A stretch of 64,000 bases of DNA from Microglena sp. YARC (taxonomy: Eukaryota > Chlorophyta > Chlorophyceae > Chlamydomonadales > Chlamydomonadaceae), in contig CM039462.1 of the NCBI GenBank assembly GCA_022414725.1, positions 19,371,868 through 19,435,867 of the forward strand, given 5' to 3'. Under the pieces are notes generated by a model that was not told where the DNA came from, did not search any database, and saw nothing but the letters and a program-made list of their open reading frames with translations. Made by a program: the position numbers and the translations under genes. Positions 55,501-64,000 of the stretch are shown here, in pieces (within the stretch, counting starts at the first letter, position 1; the number at the start of each line of letters is the position of its first letter).

Positions 55501-58500
55501 TAGGAGACGGTTGGCTGACATGTCAGGCCTCGTCTCCAGGGGCGGTCGGACGGACAAACGGACAATGGGGTAACCCTGGGAGCTCCCGCCCCATTGAAGA
55601 GCTCCGCAAATAAGAAGAGCTCCGCAAAAAGAGCTCCGCAAGAAGCTCCGCAAAAAGAGCTCCGCAAGAAAGAAGAGCTCCGCAAAAAGAGCTCCGCAAG
55701 AAGCTCCGCAAAAAGAGCTCCGCAAGAAAGAAGAGCTCCGCAAAAAACCAAAAACAGAAGTCACTCACGCCGTGCAGCAACATTTTGGCACATGTAAACA
55801 ACGACGGAGTATTACTATAGCATCAGAACATTACTATACCATCAGTGCCTTTTCCTATTAAGCCCTTCCTACACGGTTGGGCAAGTCCCTTTAGCCTATT
55901 GGGCCTACCCCTGGACTGTAACATACATACACATGTAAACAACGACGGAGTATTACTATAGCAGAGGACAGAGAGGAGCACTGGGGCACACACCACGTTT
56001 TTTGACGGAGCCCCCCCTTCTGGGGGGCGGGAGCTCCCAGGGTTACCCTGTTGTCTGTTTGTGCGTCTGACAGAAAAAATGGAGCCTGACACGTCAGCCA
56101 ACTGTCTCATAACTAACTGGCTTCGGTCAGCTCCATTTCCGTTGCCACCTTTCGTTCCGTTGCCAACACACACCGCCAATTTTCCGCATCGCTTGCGATG
56201 CTGCATAGGACTTCTTAGGGTGGTGTCCAGTGCAGAGGTCAAGTCAAAGCCTTATTAAAAAAAAACTAGAATTATACAAATAAAATTGACCCAATCTCTT
56301 CATTGAGGCGCTGGTTTATGTACAGGGTCCCACTTCCTGGGGTGAAAAGACAAAAACAAAAGTAACTCATGTCGTACAGATGCATTATTGCATTTTTAGG
56401 GTGGTGTCCAGTGCAGAGGTCAAGTCAAAGCATTATTAAAAACAAAAACTGTTATTATTATAAAAAAACATACTTGACCCAATCTCTTCATGGAGGCGCT
56501 GGTTTGTGTATAGGGGCCCACTTCCTGGGATGAAAAAACAAAAACAATTGTCACTCACGTTGTACAGCACCATTGCTAGACTGGTGTCCAATTTAAAGTC
56601 CAAGTCAAAGCATGATTAAAAAAAAAAAAAAAAAAAAAACATATATATATATATAAAGAAATCATGGTCGTGGTCGTGGTCGTGGTCGTGTCATCATCGC
56701 GTACCCACGTGCCATGGGCGTGCGAAGTGTAACCGACTTGCAACCGACTTTCCGTACACCCAAGTCTTCGCCCAGTGATTTCAATTGCCGAAACAGCAGA
56801 TGCGCTAAGCTATGCGCGCGCGCGCTCATTTCATGTCCACAACTGCCTCCCATACTGCGACTGCAATGAATTGCAATGAAATGAGTGAGGAGATCCTCTC
56901 CTCGGAGGTCATTTGCTGACCCTCAGATCGCTTTGCACGGCGCTCGGAATAATAGTTTTCAGTGTATTGCTTCACGGAGCGACCTGCGGCTCATGCTCTA
57001 GAACTTTCATTTGGGCTCATGATTCGGCTGGCCCTTGACTTTCACTTGGCTCACGCATGCGCACTTCTTTCTTCATCTCAGCATTACATTCGTCATCGCA
57101 TTATGCTATCACATCGCCTGAGTCGCTATCACATCGTCTGATTCTTGATTGGAGGTAGTTGACTTCCATTCTCCAGCCTTTCTGCAGGCTCTATTGATAA
57201 ATTCATCTTGCTGCGAGCTTAGACACAGGCGCGGCTCATGGTATCTCTGCACGATCTAAGTCCCTGCAACCCTGTGACGTTCTTCCGACGTCCAACTTCC
57301 TTCTTGCTGCGTGCTCCTTGCACCGCGCGCAATACCTCTTCAAGATCTTCCCCCCCACCCCACACCACTCACACCCTGCAACGATAAGGTTATTTTCGCG
57401 CTGAGCTGTAGCGAGTGCGTAACAGAGTTGACCGAGCGAAAGCCCTTTCGGGAAACAGCTTGCACGCCCAACTAGGTATCTATGCGCGAAGAGGAAGCTA
57501 CAGGTAAGCCCCTCTGCTCTCGCGCAATTCCGATCTTTCAAGCTGAGTCTGAAACTACGCAGACGTTCGTTTGCAATTTCCAAAAGTCTTCGCATTTCCG
57601 CGTCGTCTGACGAAACGTTTAAACGTCTGCGCGATTTCGAACTCAGCTGGAAACATCATAATCGCTTCTGTCAAACCCATCTGCTAAAGTGGCCGAGAGA
57701 AGATCAGATTAATGGGAACGGAGAAGCAGGGAAGTGCGTGTGTGTTGGCGGGTAAAGGGGTGAGGCAAATTTGAGATTGGGCCTGGATCGAGGTTTGGGC
57801 AGAGTGGGGACTGTGTGTGTGTGTGGGAGGGGGGGGATGCATGGGGAGGGATTAGTGTGTGGTTAGTTGGTGCTGGGGGGGGGGGGGGGGGGGGGGGGGG
57901 CAGATGCGTCAGCATTTGAAGGGGGAAACATGATGACTGTGTTTATGAGAGGGGTGGAGGTGAGGACATATGTGTAGCCCATTCTGTAACCCAGCCCCAT
58001 GGGCACACTATTATGATTGGGGTAGGAATGATGTGTGTCTGTGTGGCCACCGGCCACACGGGCTACCGTACTAGTATCTATATATATAAAGAAATCATGG
58101 TCGTGGTCGTGGTCGTGGTCGCGGTCGTGGTCGTGGTGGTGTCATCATCGCGTATCCACAAGCCATGGGCGTGCGAAGTGTAACCGACTTGCAACCGACT
58201 TTCCGTCAAACCCAACTCGCAACACCCCGGCCAGCGAAATGTTCAAATACCGAAACTGCTGATGCGCAAAGCTAAGCGCGCGCGCTCATTTCATCGCCAC
58301 ATTTGCTTTGCCTCCCATACTATGACTGCAAGCAATTTAGATCCAGAAGATCCTCTCCTCGGAGGTCATCTGGTGACCCTCGCTTTGTATGGCGCTCAGA
58401 ATAATCGTTTCAGTCCATTGCTTCTTCACGGGGCATGCGACCATGATGCATGCCAACGGTCCTAATGGACAGGAGGGCCCGCAACACCGCCAGCCAGCGC

Positions 58501-60346
58501 TCAAAGCGAGCTTGCATGACAGCATGAGCAAGGAAGAACTGGACAGAGCCGGGAAGAGCCAACAAGAGTCGACGTGATGCCCACGCTGCCCGACCCCAGG
58601 AGTTACGCCAGGCTCATAATGAAGCCGGACGTGAACAACGCGATCCCATGCCTCAGGATGAACGCGAAGCTGCTGAGCTGCTCTTAACCAAGCCAGGCGT
58701 GAAGACTTTGCTTTCCAACCTCAGGAGTTACGCCAGACTCGTAATCAAGCCAGACCTTCAGATCGTCATGCTTTTTTCTCCGCCTGCGAGCGTTGCCACC
58801 GTTCATCTCACGCATGCGCACTTTCGCCATGCCATCGCATCGCCTTTGTCATTGTTGGCTGGTTGTTGCGATTAATTCGACTTTGTTCAGATCGCCACGG
58901 CCATTCCGTCCCTCTGCACATTCTCGCGCTTGCACCTCTTATCCCTTATCTGAAAGCTCTTTTCTTTGTATCGAATATCGTGACATACGATTTGTGCTGT
59001 TCCAAGAGTTGACCGAGCATCAACTGGGGCACTGCACGATAAGATGAAACTGCAAGTTTGTAGCTTTGGAATTGCACTGGTCCGGTGTTCTCGGGGCGAT
59101 CGGGATGTGAGCGTTTCCAAGCTGTTGGTCTGCACTTTCCCCTCTTTCTGCAAGATTAAATCCCGCAGCCGGAGTGAAGGGTTTGAGGTAGGGAGGAGGA
59201 GAGTGTGTGTGCGTGTTGGTGGATGTGGGAAGGGAGGCTTTTGGGGGCGAAGGTGAGAGAAAGAGAGTGCGTGTGGATTGGGTAGGAAGAGGCCGGGGAA
59301 GTGGAGGATGCTGTGGGTCTGTATGTGGGTGGGTGGGTGGGTGGGTGGGGGGGGTGGGGATGATGGAATACGTGTATGACAGGGGGTTGGCCACAGCTTA
59401 AGTAGAAGGGGAAAAGGTAGAGAGAAGAGATGTGCGTCTGAGAGTGCGGGGTGAGTGTTGGTGTGGCCACAGGCCACACGGGCTACGTACTAGTATATAT
59501 ATATATATATATATACACGAGGGGGGGGGGGGCAAAAAATATATTTTTGCACCTCTTGTTCGATATGGATAGAGAAGCGCAAGCAATAGTCGATACAAAA
59601 AATGTCATGTCGATACAACCACAGGCGGCCGAGATAGAGGGGGGGGAGGGGGTCCGACCGTTTTCCCAACTTTATTTGTACTTCGTGTAACTTTCTTGCC
59701 AGTGCGATTTTTTGAGAGTTAAGGGCACCATCGAGAAGGGATCGACGAGACAAGTACAAATCTGCAACCGTTAGTCTGTTACACCCAGCGTGTAATTGGT
59801 GGGTGCCCTGGAAGGCACATCCAGGCTGGACGCCAGGCTGGACGTTACCTACACCTTGGCGCCCAGTGTCACACGAACGGCAGTTAGGCTGAAAATCGCG
59901 CGTTCGTATGCGCGTTCTGAATTCTGGTCCCTGACGAGGTTCCTAAAGCAGTCGAGCCTGGGGTCTAGCCCCCCACACACACACCCACCACCGCCACCAC
60001 CACACACGCACACCCTCCTCCCCACACACCACACACACACACACCATCATCCCCACCCACCCCCACCACACCTGAGCAGACCCTCAGGCTCCAGAATACA
60101 ATTTGAGTCAATTAAACCATGATAATGATGATGATAATGATAGATAGACAGATAAATAACACCTTCAGTCCTTTTCATACCTGGGTGATCTCCTCCAAGG
60201 GCGCAGACTACTGAGCTACCCAAGAAAGTTGTAAAAATACTCAAAACTGAATAACTTTGTCCAAACTTGATATTTTGTATTTTTTTATTATTTTATTATG
60301 TATTATATTTATTATTTTAATATTTTTATATTTATATTTTATTATG

Positions 60347-60399
<53 letters not shown>

Positions 60400-63300
60400 C
60401 TTGACCCAATCTCTTCATTGAGGCGTTTGTTTGTGTACAAGGTCACACTTCCTGGGGTGAAAAAACAACGCAAAAGTCACTCACGTCATACAGCTGCATT
60501 TAAGGGTGGTGTCCTGTGCAGAGGTCAATTCAAAGCACTATTAAAAAAAACTATTAGTATTTTAAAAATATGATTGACCCAATCTCTCCATAGAGGTGCT
60601 GGTTTTTGTATGGGGTCCCACTTCCTGGGGCGAAAAAACAAAAACCAAAGTCACTCTCGTCTAGGGAACGGCAACTAATATTTAGGGTTGGACCGACATA
60701 TAAACGTATAATATAGTATTTTCTCAAGAAGTGCCTAATTTTTGTATACGTTTTATACGTTTATATGCATACGTTTATACGTTTATATGGCTTATAAAAA
60801 TAAAAATATACGTTTGCTTCCCAACCCTACTAATATTAGTGTTTGAAAAACTAATATTAACTAATATTATTAAAGTGTCACAATAATATTAGTTTTTCAA
60901 ATAAATACACAATTCTGGTGAGACGGCTCGTCATTCTAATATTAACTAACATTCCCTTATATTATTCATTCACTAATATTTATTAACTTCGCCTTTCCCT
61001 ACTCACGTCGTACAGCTGCATTTCAAGGTTGGTGTCCAGTGCAGAGGTGGCCTCGTCCATGAGGGCCAGCTTGGGCCGGGCGAGCAGTAAGCGAGCCCAA
61101 GCCAATCGTTGCTGCTCTCCCAGAGACAAGCTTGCTGCCCAGTCGATCACCTTGTCCAGGGCTGACAACCCACCAGTACCTAAGAGAAGGAGATGGGCAG
61201 TGTGGTGGTGTGATGGGTGGTGGGTGGAGTGCTGTGGTGGGTGGGTGCTGGGTGCGATGGGTGGTGGGTGCGGTGGGTAGTGTGGTGGTGTGATGGGTGG
61301 GTGGGTGGGTGCCGTGCTGTGGTTGGCCGTGTTGTTGTGTGATCGGTGGTGGGTGGTGGTTATAGGGAGTCCTTATCCAATTACTGTGCATTTCCTCTGA
61401 ATGGCATAACATGAGTTGACGCCTGTGCAATGCTTGTAGCACAGCAAAATCGCTTGGATTACAGCAAAATGTACTCGGAAATTTGCATCAAGTCAAGACA
61501 AGTCAACTTGAGGCAAGTCGTTTTATAGCAATTCAGCGGATGAACTGGACAAACGTATCGTACTTCGTCGAGAATCATCGAGAATTCTAGGCCAAATTGT
61601 CGAGAATTCTTGGATTTCCAGGCCAAAATTCTCAAAAAGTACAAAGCACGTTTTCTCGCGGAAACATTTTGTCCAGTTCATCCCCTGAATTGCTATAAGG
61701 TATTCCACAGAGGTCGCACTGTTTTATTTTGGCAGAGCCTCCCCTTCTGGGGGGCGGGACCCCCAGGGCCAGGGTTACCCTGTTGTCCGTTTGTCCGACC
61801 GGCCAAAAAATTGAAGCCTGACACGTCAGCCAACTGTCTCATAACCAACTGGCTTCGGTCAGCTCTTGTCCGTTGCCACCTGTCGTTCCGGTGCCAACAC
61901 ACTCCCACAATTTTCCGCGTCGCTTGCGATGCTGAATATTACTTGTTGGGCTACGCACAGCAGCTTCCCACCAGCTCCATTGGCCAGCCACTGGGTCAAG
62001 CCAACAGCTTTCAGCTGCATTGTTAGGCCTGTCATCTCCGCTTTCAGGAACACTAGGTAGCTTCGGGTTTGGACAAAGGACGGGGGAAAGGAGCTGCCTA
62101 GAAGCTGCTACTCTTAGTTACTTCTTATATGCAGGGACACGCAAACATAATGAATCATCCGCTTTTGTCTCGCACCACCCACCCAGGCAACCAGCTTCCA
62201 CCCACCCAACCAACCAACCACCCACCCAGGCAACCAGCTTCCACCTAGCTTCCACCCACATACCCACCCAGGCAACCAGCACCCACCCAGTGAACCAGCT
62301 TCCACCCACCCAGGAAACCAGCTTCCACCCAGCTACCTATCTTCCTGTTAAACTCAAGGAGAAGCGATGTGTGGCTGTGGGAGGTGGTGTGTGTGCGTTA
62401 GGTGGTGTGTGCGTCTGTGAGGGTGTGCACGAATGAGGCAGTGCGTATGTGTATGTGATGGTGTGTGTGTGTGTGTTGGTGGTGGTGGGAAGGGGTGTAT
62501 GTGTGGTGGTGGTGTGTGTGTGATGGGGCGTGCATGCGTGTGTATGTGTGTGTGGTGGTGTGTGTGGTGGTGTGCATGTATGTATGGGTATGCGTGTGTA
62601 TGTGTGTGTGTGGTGGTAGTGTGTGCATGTGTGTGTGGTGGTGGTGTGTATGTATGTGTATGCTTTTTTGCATGTGTGTGTATGTGTGTGTATGTGGTGT
62701 GTGTGTGCATGGGAGTGGAACCAGCCCCACCTTGAATGCCATAGGGGAGCAGCACGGATTCAAGTCGGGGTGGGGGGAGGGGTCATGTGTGTGTGTGTAT
62801 GTGTGGTGGAGTCTGTATGTATGTGTGTGGTGGTGTGTGTGTGTATGTGTGGTGGTGTGTGTGGTGTGCATGTGTGTGTGCATGTGAGTGGAACCAGCCC
62901 CACCTTGTGTGTCGTAGCGAAGCAAAACGGATTCAAGTCGGGGTGGGAGGGGTATGTGCGTGTGTGTGGTTTGTATATGTATGCGTGTGTGTGCATGTGT
63001 ATGTGTGTGTGTGTATGTGTATGTGTGTGAATGTGAGTGGAACCAGCCCCACCTTGAGTGTCGTAGCGAAGCAACACGGATTCAAGTCGGGGTGGGGGGG
63101 GTATGTGTGTGTGTGGTTTGTATATGTATGTGTGTGTGTATGTGTGTGTATGTGTGTGAATGTGAGTGGAACCAGCCCCACCTTGAGAGTCGTAGCGAAG
63201 CAACACGGATTCAAGTCGGGGTGGGGGGGAGGGGGGTATGTGTGTGTGTGGTTTGTATATGTATGTGTGTGTGTATGTGTGTGAATGTGAGTGGAAACAG

Positions 63301-63470
63301 CCCCACCTTGAGTGTCATAGCGGAGCAACACGGATTCAAGTCGCACTGTCCTGAGCATTGCCAGCACTTCTGCATCAGAGGGAGCTGCACGGGCTGGAGC
63401 CTCAGAGGGCACAGCTCCATCATCTGACGTCACTCCCGTTGTCACTCCATCCCCCTTGTAGCTCCTAAAG
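51972..63470 (-). CDS. ABC transporter, YddA/ABCD-like, ATPase domain (5' part outside window)
   Basis: Three exons on the minus strand (63470-63307, 61179-61007, 52133-51972) join in phase and give 165 residues of the nucleotide-binding domain C-terminal half. Order: acidic linker, [20 protein letters not shown], then [20 protein letters not shown] with the ABC signature LSLGEQQ, Walker B and D-loop [12 protein letters not shown], and H-loop [12 protein letters not shown]. The combination of LSLGEQQR and SVGHR-x-TL-x-x-FH marks the bacterial YddA/SbmA and plant plastid ABCD2-like group rather than peroxisomal ABCD proteins. Walker A and the membrane domain must lie beyond 64000. The last intron is 8.9 kb, filled with repeats. 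Substrate unknown. Confidence 0.9.
52134..53345 (-). other. Distal part of the large ABC intron
   Basis: Holds CCCACACA-rich tracts (52185-52350), a 42-base C run (52549-52590), two copies of the last exon's start, and unremarkable AT-rich sequence to 53345. Confidence 0.6.
53360..53520 (-). mobile_element. 5'-truncated SINE copy
   Basis: Reverse orientation; contains tail (GGTAATGATAACGC reversed end) and the B-box half of the tRNA head (GGGGGAATCGAACCC) but lacks the 5' half. The flanks share AAATACAT, a possible target duplication. Confidence 0.8.
54660..55300. repeat. 81-bp minisatellite, about 7 copies, plus exon-edge copy
   Basis: Unit GGTCGCTGGTTTGTGTACCG, CCCACTTCTGGGGTGAA, CAGTTGGCTTGGCACCAAAC at 54752-55290. 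At 54658-54720 lies a decayed copy of ABC exon 61007's end (TCACTCACGTCTTACAG...GTGGTGCCCAGTGCAG). Confidence 0.9.
55411..55593 (-). repeat. Family G repeat, reverse orientation
   Basis: From the AAGTTCTATGCAGCGTCGC hairpin end to the GGGAGCTCCCGCCCC end. Followed to 55750 by AGAGCTCCGCAAAA repeats. Confidence 0.75.
55999..56216 (+). repeat. Family G repeat, best-preserved copy
   Basis: Starts TTTTTTGACGGAGCCCCCCC, has GTTTGTGCGTCTGAC, GACACGTCAGCCAACTGTCT and ends CATCGCTTGCGATGCTGCAT with AGGACTT. About 218 bp; no ORF; terminal type unclear. Confidence 0.8.
56216..56640 (-). repeat. Decayed copies of the ABC exon 61007-61179 end with donor
   Basis: Copies near 56216-56250, 56360-56440 and 56541-56610 repeat GTGGTGTCCAGTGCAGAGGT and ACTCACGTYGTACAG, alternating with the CCAATCTCTTCAT...GGTTTGTGTA...CCCACTTCCTGGG block. 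Confidence 0.8.
56643..58074 (+). mobile_element. Helitron-like element 1 (non-autonomous)
   Basis: 5' region ATATATATAAAGAAATCATG plus GGTCGTGG repeats. 3' terminus has the perfect hairpin GTGTGGCC-ACC-GGCCACAC (58041-58059), 11 bases, then CTAG at 58071-58074, followed by T. A 3' hairpin shortly before CTAG (CTRR) with T after it is the Helitron hallmark. No Rep or helicase ORF. A G run lies at 57880-57900. Confidence 0.8.
58077..59493 (+). mobile_element. Helitron-like element 2 (non-autonomous), tandem to element 1
   Basis: Begins TCTATATATATAAAGAAATC and ends with GTGTGGCC-ACA-GGCCACAC (59461-59479) then CTAG at 59490-59493, followed by T. Internal blocks (AGTGTAACCGACTTGCAACC, ACGCATGCGCAC) match element 1. 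The TC start and CTAG end fit Helitron termini. Confidence 0.85.
59494..60653. other. Repeat-rich part of the large ABC intron
   Basis: G run at 59521-59532, CACACC tracts (59970-60075), a TA microsatellite (60352-60394), then two more copies of the ABC exon end/donor block at 60396-60545 and 60570-60655. Confidence 0.7.
60654..61009. mobile_element. hAT-like insertion at the ABC exon donor, carrying a nested element
   Basis: Element 60662-61001 starts TAGGGAACGGC and ends GCCTTTCCCTA. Target copies are CTCTCGTC (60654-60661) and CTCACGTC (61002-61009). On the minus strand the second copy is GAC|GTGAG, the exon end and splice donor. Interior shows ACTAATATTA palindromes. A family-C element is nested inside. 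Confidence 0.82.
60675..60837. mobile_element. hAT-like family C deletion derivative (147 bp)
   Basis: Element 60683-60829 from TAGGGTTGGACC to GCTTCCCAACCCTA, flanked by CTAATATT at 60675-60682 and 60830-60837. It consists of the two ends of the 719-bp element with the middle removed, in reverse orientation. Confidence 0.9.
61007..61179 (-). CDS. ABC transporter exon, signature and Walker B
   Basis: Acceptor CTTCTCTTAG, two bases completing the split codon, donor GTGAGT with the final T supplied by the inserted element's end. Encodes [48 protein letters not shown] and NLEMQLYD. Confidence 0.95.
61523..61698. mobile_element. Inverted-repeat element family H (31-bp TIR)
   Basis: The ends are 31-bp inverted repeats with one mismatch, starting TTATAGCAATTCAGSGGATG. 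The interior contains GAGAATTC palindromes. Target duplication not resolved. Confidence 0.8.
61727..62115. repeat. Family G repeat followed by a family D-like MITE
   Basis: 61727-61946 is family G (TTTTGGCAGAGCCTCC to GCGATGCTGAA). 61949-62115 has GGGCTACGCACAGCAGCTTC at the left and GAAGCTGCTACTCTTAGT at the right, as in family D, but terminal CACTG/CAGTG is lost. Confidence 0.7.
62160..62340. repeat. CACCCACCCAGGCAACCAGC repeats
   Basis: Irregular tandem repeat of CACCCAGGCAACCAGCTTCC, followed to 62700 by TG-rich DNA with GTGGTG tracts. Confidence 0.85.
62715..63306 (-). repeat. Four downstream copies of the ABC exon 63307-63470 end with donor
   Basis: On the minus strand each copy reads GACTTGAATCCGTGTTGCTT, CGCTACGACACTCAAG and GTGGGGCTGGTTCCACTCAC, at about 63170-63225, 63040-63100, 62890-62945 and 62725-62775, separated by TG repeats. 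They repeat the exon's last 40 bases and its donor. Confidence 0.92.
63307..63470 (-). CDS. ABC transporter exon before the signature motif
   Basis: Acceptor AATGCAG, donor GTGGGG after phase 1, matching the next exon. Reads [20 protein letters not shown] then [20 protein letters not shown] and YDTQ. The linker is acidic and alanine-rich; the rest is the helical subdomain. Confidence 0.85.
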
Positions 63471-64000
63471 CTGCATTAGCAGTTGTGTGTAGAGTTCTAT
63501 CGTTTAGGGTTTAGGGTTTTAGGGTGGTGTGTGGGGAGGGAAGTGCTTGCATGCATGCGTGTGTTAGTGTGTGCATTGCTTTTGTGCCTGTCTTGCTTAC
63601 ATGGCTATCTCACGATTTCTAAACAATGTAGTTCCCAAATCTGCTAGAGTTCTTGTGTGGGGAGGGAAGTGTTTGGTTGTGTGCGTTAGTGCATGCATTG
63701 CTTTTGTGCCTGTCTTGCTTGCATGGCTATCTCATTACTTCTAAGCCCTTATAGCTTCTAGGCTATTTGATGATGCCTTCCCTTTCGAGTTGTGTATGTG
63801 TGTGTGTCAGGGTAGGACAATGGCCTTCCTGAAATGTGCTGGCAATACCGGAACTCTGTTTTTACCCGTCCGATGCACTTTTGGGGCCATTTTGTAATAC
63901 CGCACTTTTGTTTTTTCAAAAAAGCTCAGATTTTTGCCAGCACTTAATTTTTTACCTTCCAGCCCTCCAGATATATTTTCCACTCTGGGCAGCCTTGGGG
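63471..64000. other. ABC intron to window end
   Basis: Contains TTTAGGGTTTAGGG (63505-63520) and two copies of a block of about 155 bp (TGTGGGGAGGGAAGTG...CTTGCATGGCTATCTCA). A minus-strand frame with a GTAAAA donor may end an exon at about 63956, but no ABC motif is recognisable in it, so it is not called. Confidence 0.5.

Noticed and set aside
57236..57595. 119-codon minus-strand ORF inside Helitron 1
   Set aside because: No recognised domain, no splice or start support, and no matching frame in the sister element; possibly a captured fragment but not supportable.
63956..64000. Further ABC transporter exon at the window edge
   Set aside because: A GTAAAA donor is present on the minus strand, but none of the three frames shows a recognisable ABC motif.

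Overview
This is a eukaryotic nuclear genome window. Five protein-coding loci are supported. Four are split by GT-AG introns of up to about 9 kb, and the sequence is saturated with microsatellites, minisatellites, C/G homopolymers and small DNA transposons. Interstitial TTTAGGG/CCCTAAA motifs, an AGC-type cyclic-nucleotide-dependent kinase, a PIH/Kintoun-like flagellar dynein assembly factor, a YddA/ABCD-type ABC transporter resembling bacterial and plastid proteins, and an ankyrin-repeat gene together suggest a flagellated protist or alga. A chromerid-like alveolate would fit, but this is inference: no rRNA or organelle marker is present to prove it.

Layout: 38-12950 (+), the 3' part of a PKG-like kinase (9 exons, two cyclic-nucleotide-binding domains plus kinase domain). 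13079-19252, nested and solo hAT-like elements, hairpins and low-complexity DNA. 19253-27765 (+), an integral-membrane PEMT/ICMT-type methyltransferase (5 exons seen). 29858-31547 (+), an intronless ankyrin gene with a frameshifted 3' part. 31861-32072, a tRNA-derived SINE with target duplication. 35257-38893 (+), a complete 5-exon PIH1-domain gene whose large intron is a stack of transposable elements. 39361-46102, long tandem arrays, a 92-base G run, a GC-rich island and a 1000-N gap (46103-47102). 47103-50222, unrecognised sequence with a possible LTR-like motif. 51972-63470 (-), the 3' part of an ABC transporter whose last intron (8.9 kb) holds two head-to-tail Helitron-like elements and other repeats.

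The most unusual property is systematic. At nearly every exon of the four spliced genes, the exon edge together with its splice acceptor or donor is repeated, in decaying tandem or near-tandem copies, inside the adjoining intron. After the last exon, copies of the stop-codon region follow the gene. The introns appear to have grown by repeated duplication of exon-intron junctions, leaving arrays of decoy splice sites. Single examples could be chance; the recurrence at over a dozen junctions in four unrelated genes is what makes it noteworthy.

A second theme is nested transposition with readable target-site duplications (mostly 8 bp, hAT-like). One insertion overlaps the splice donor of the ABC transporter gene. 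The five genes show no functional linkage; this is ordinary eukaryotic gene order, not an operon.
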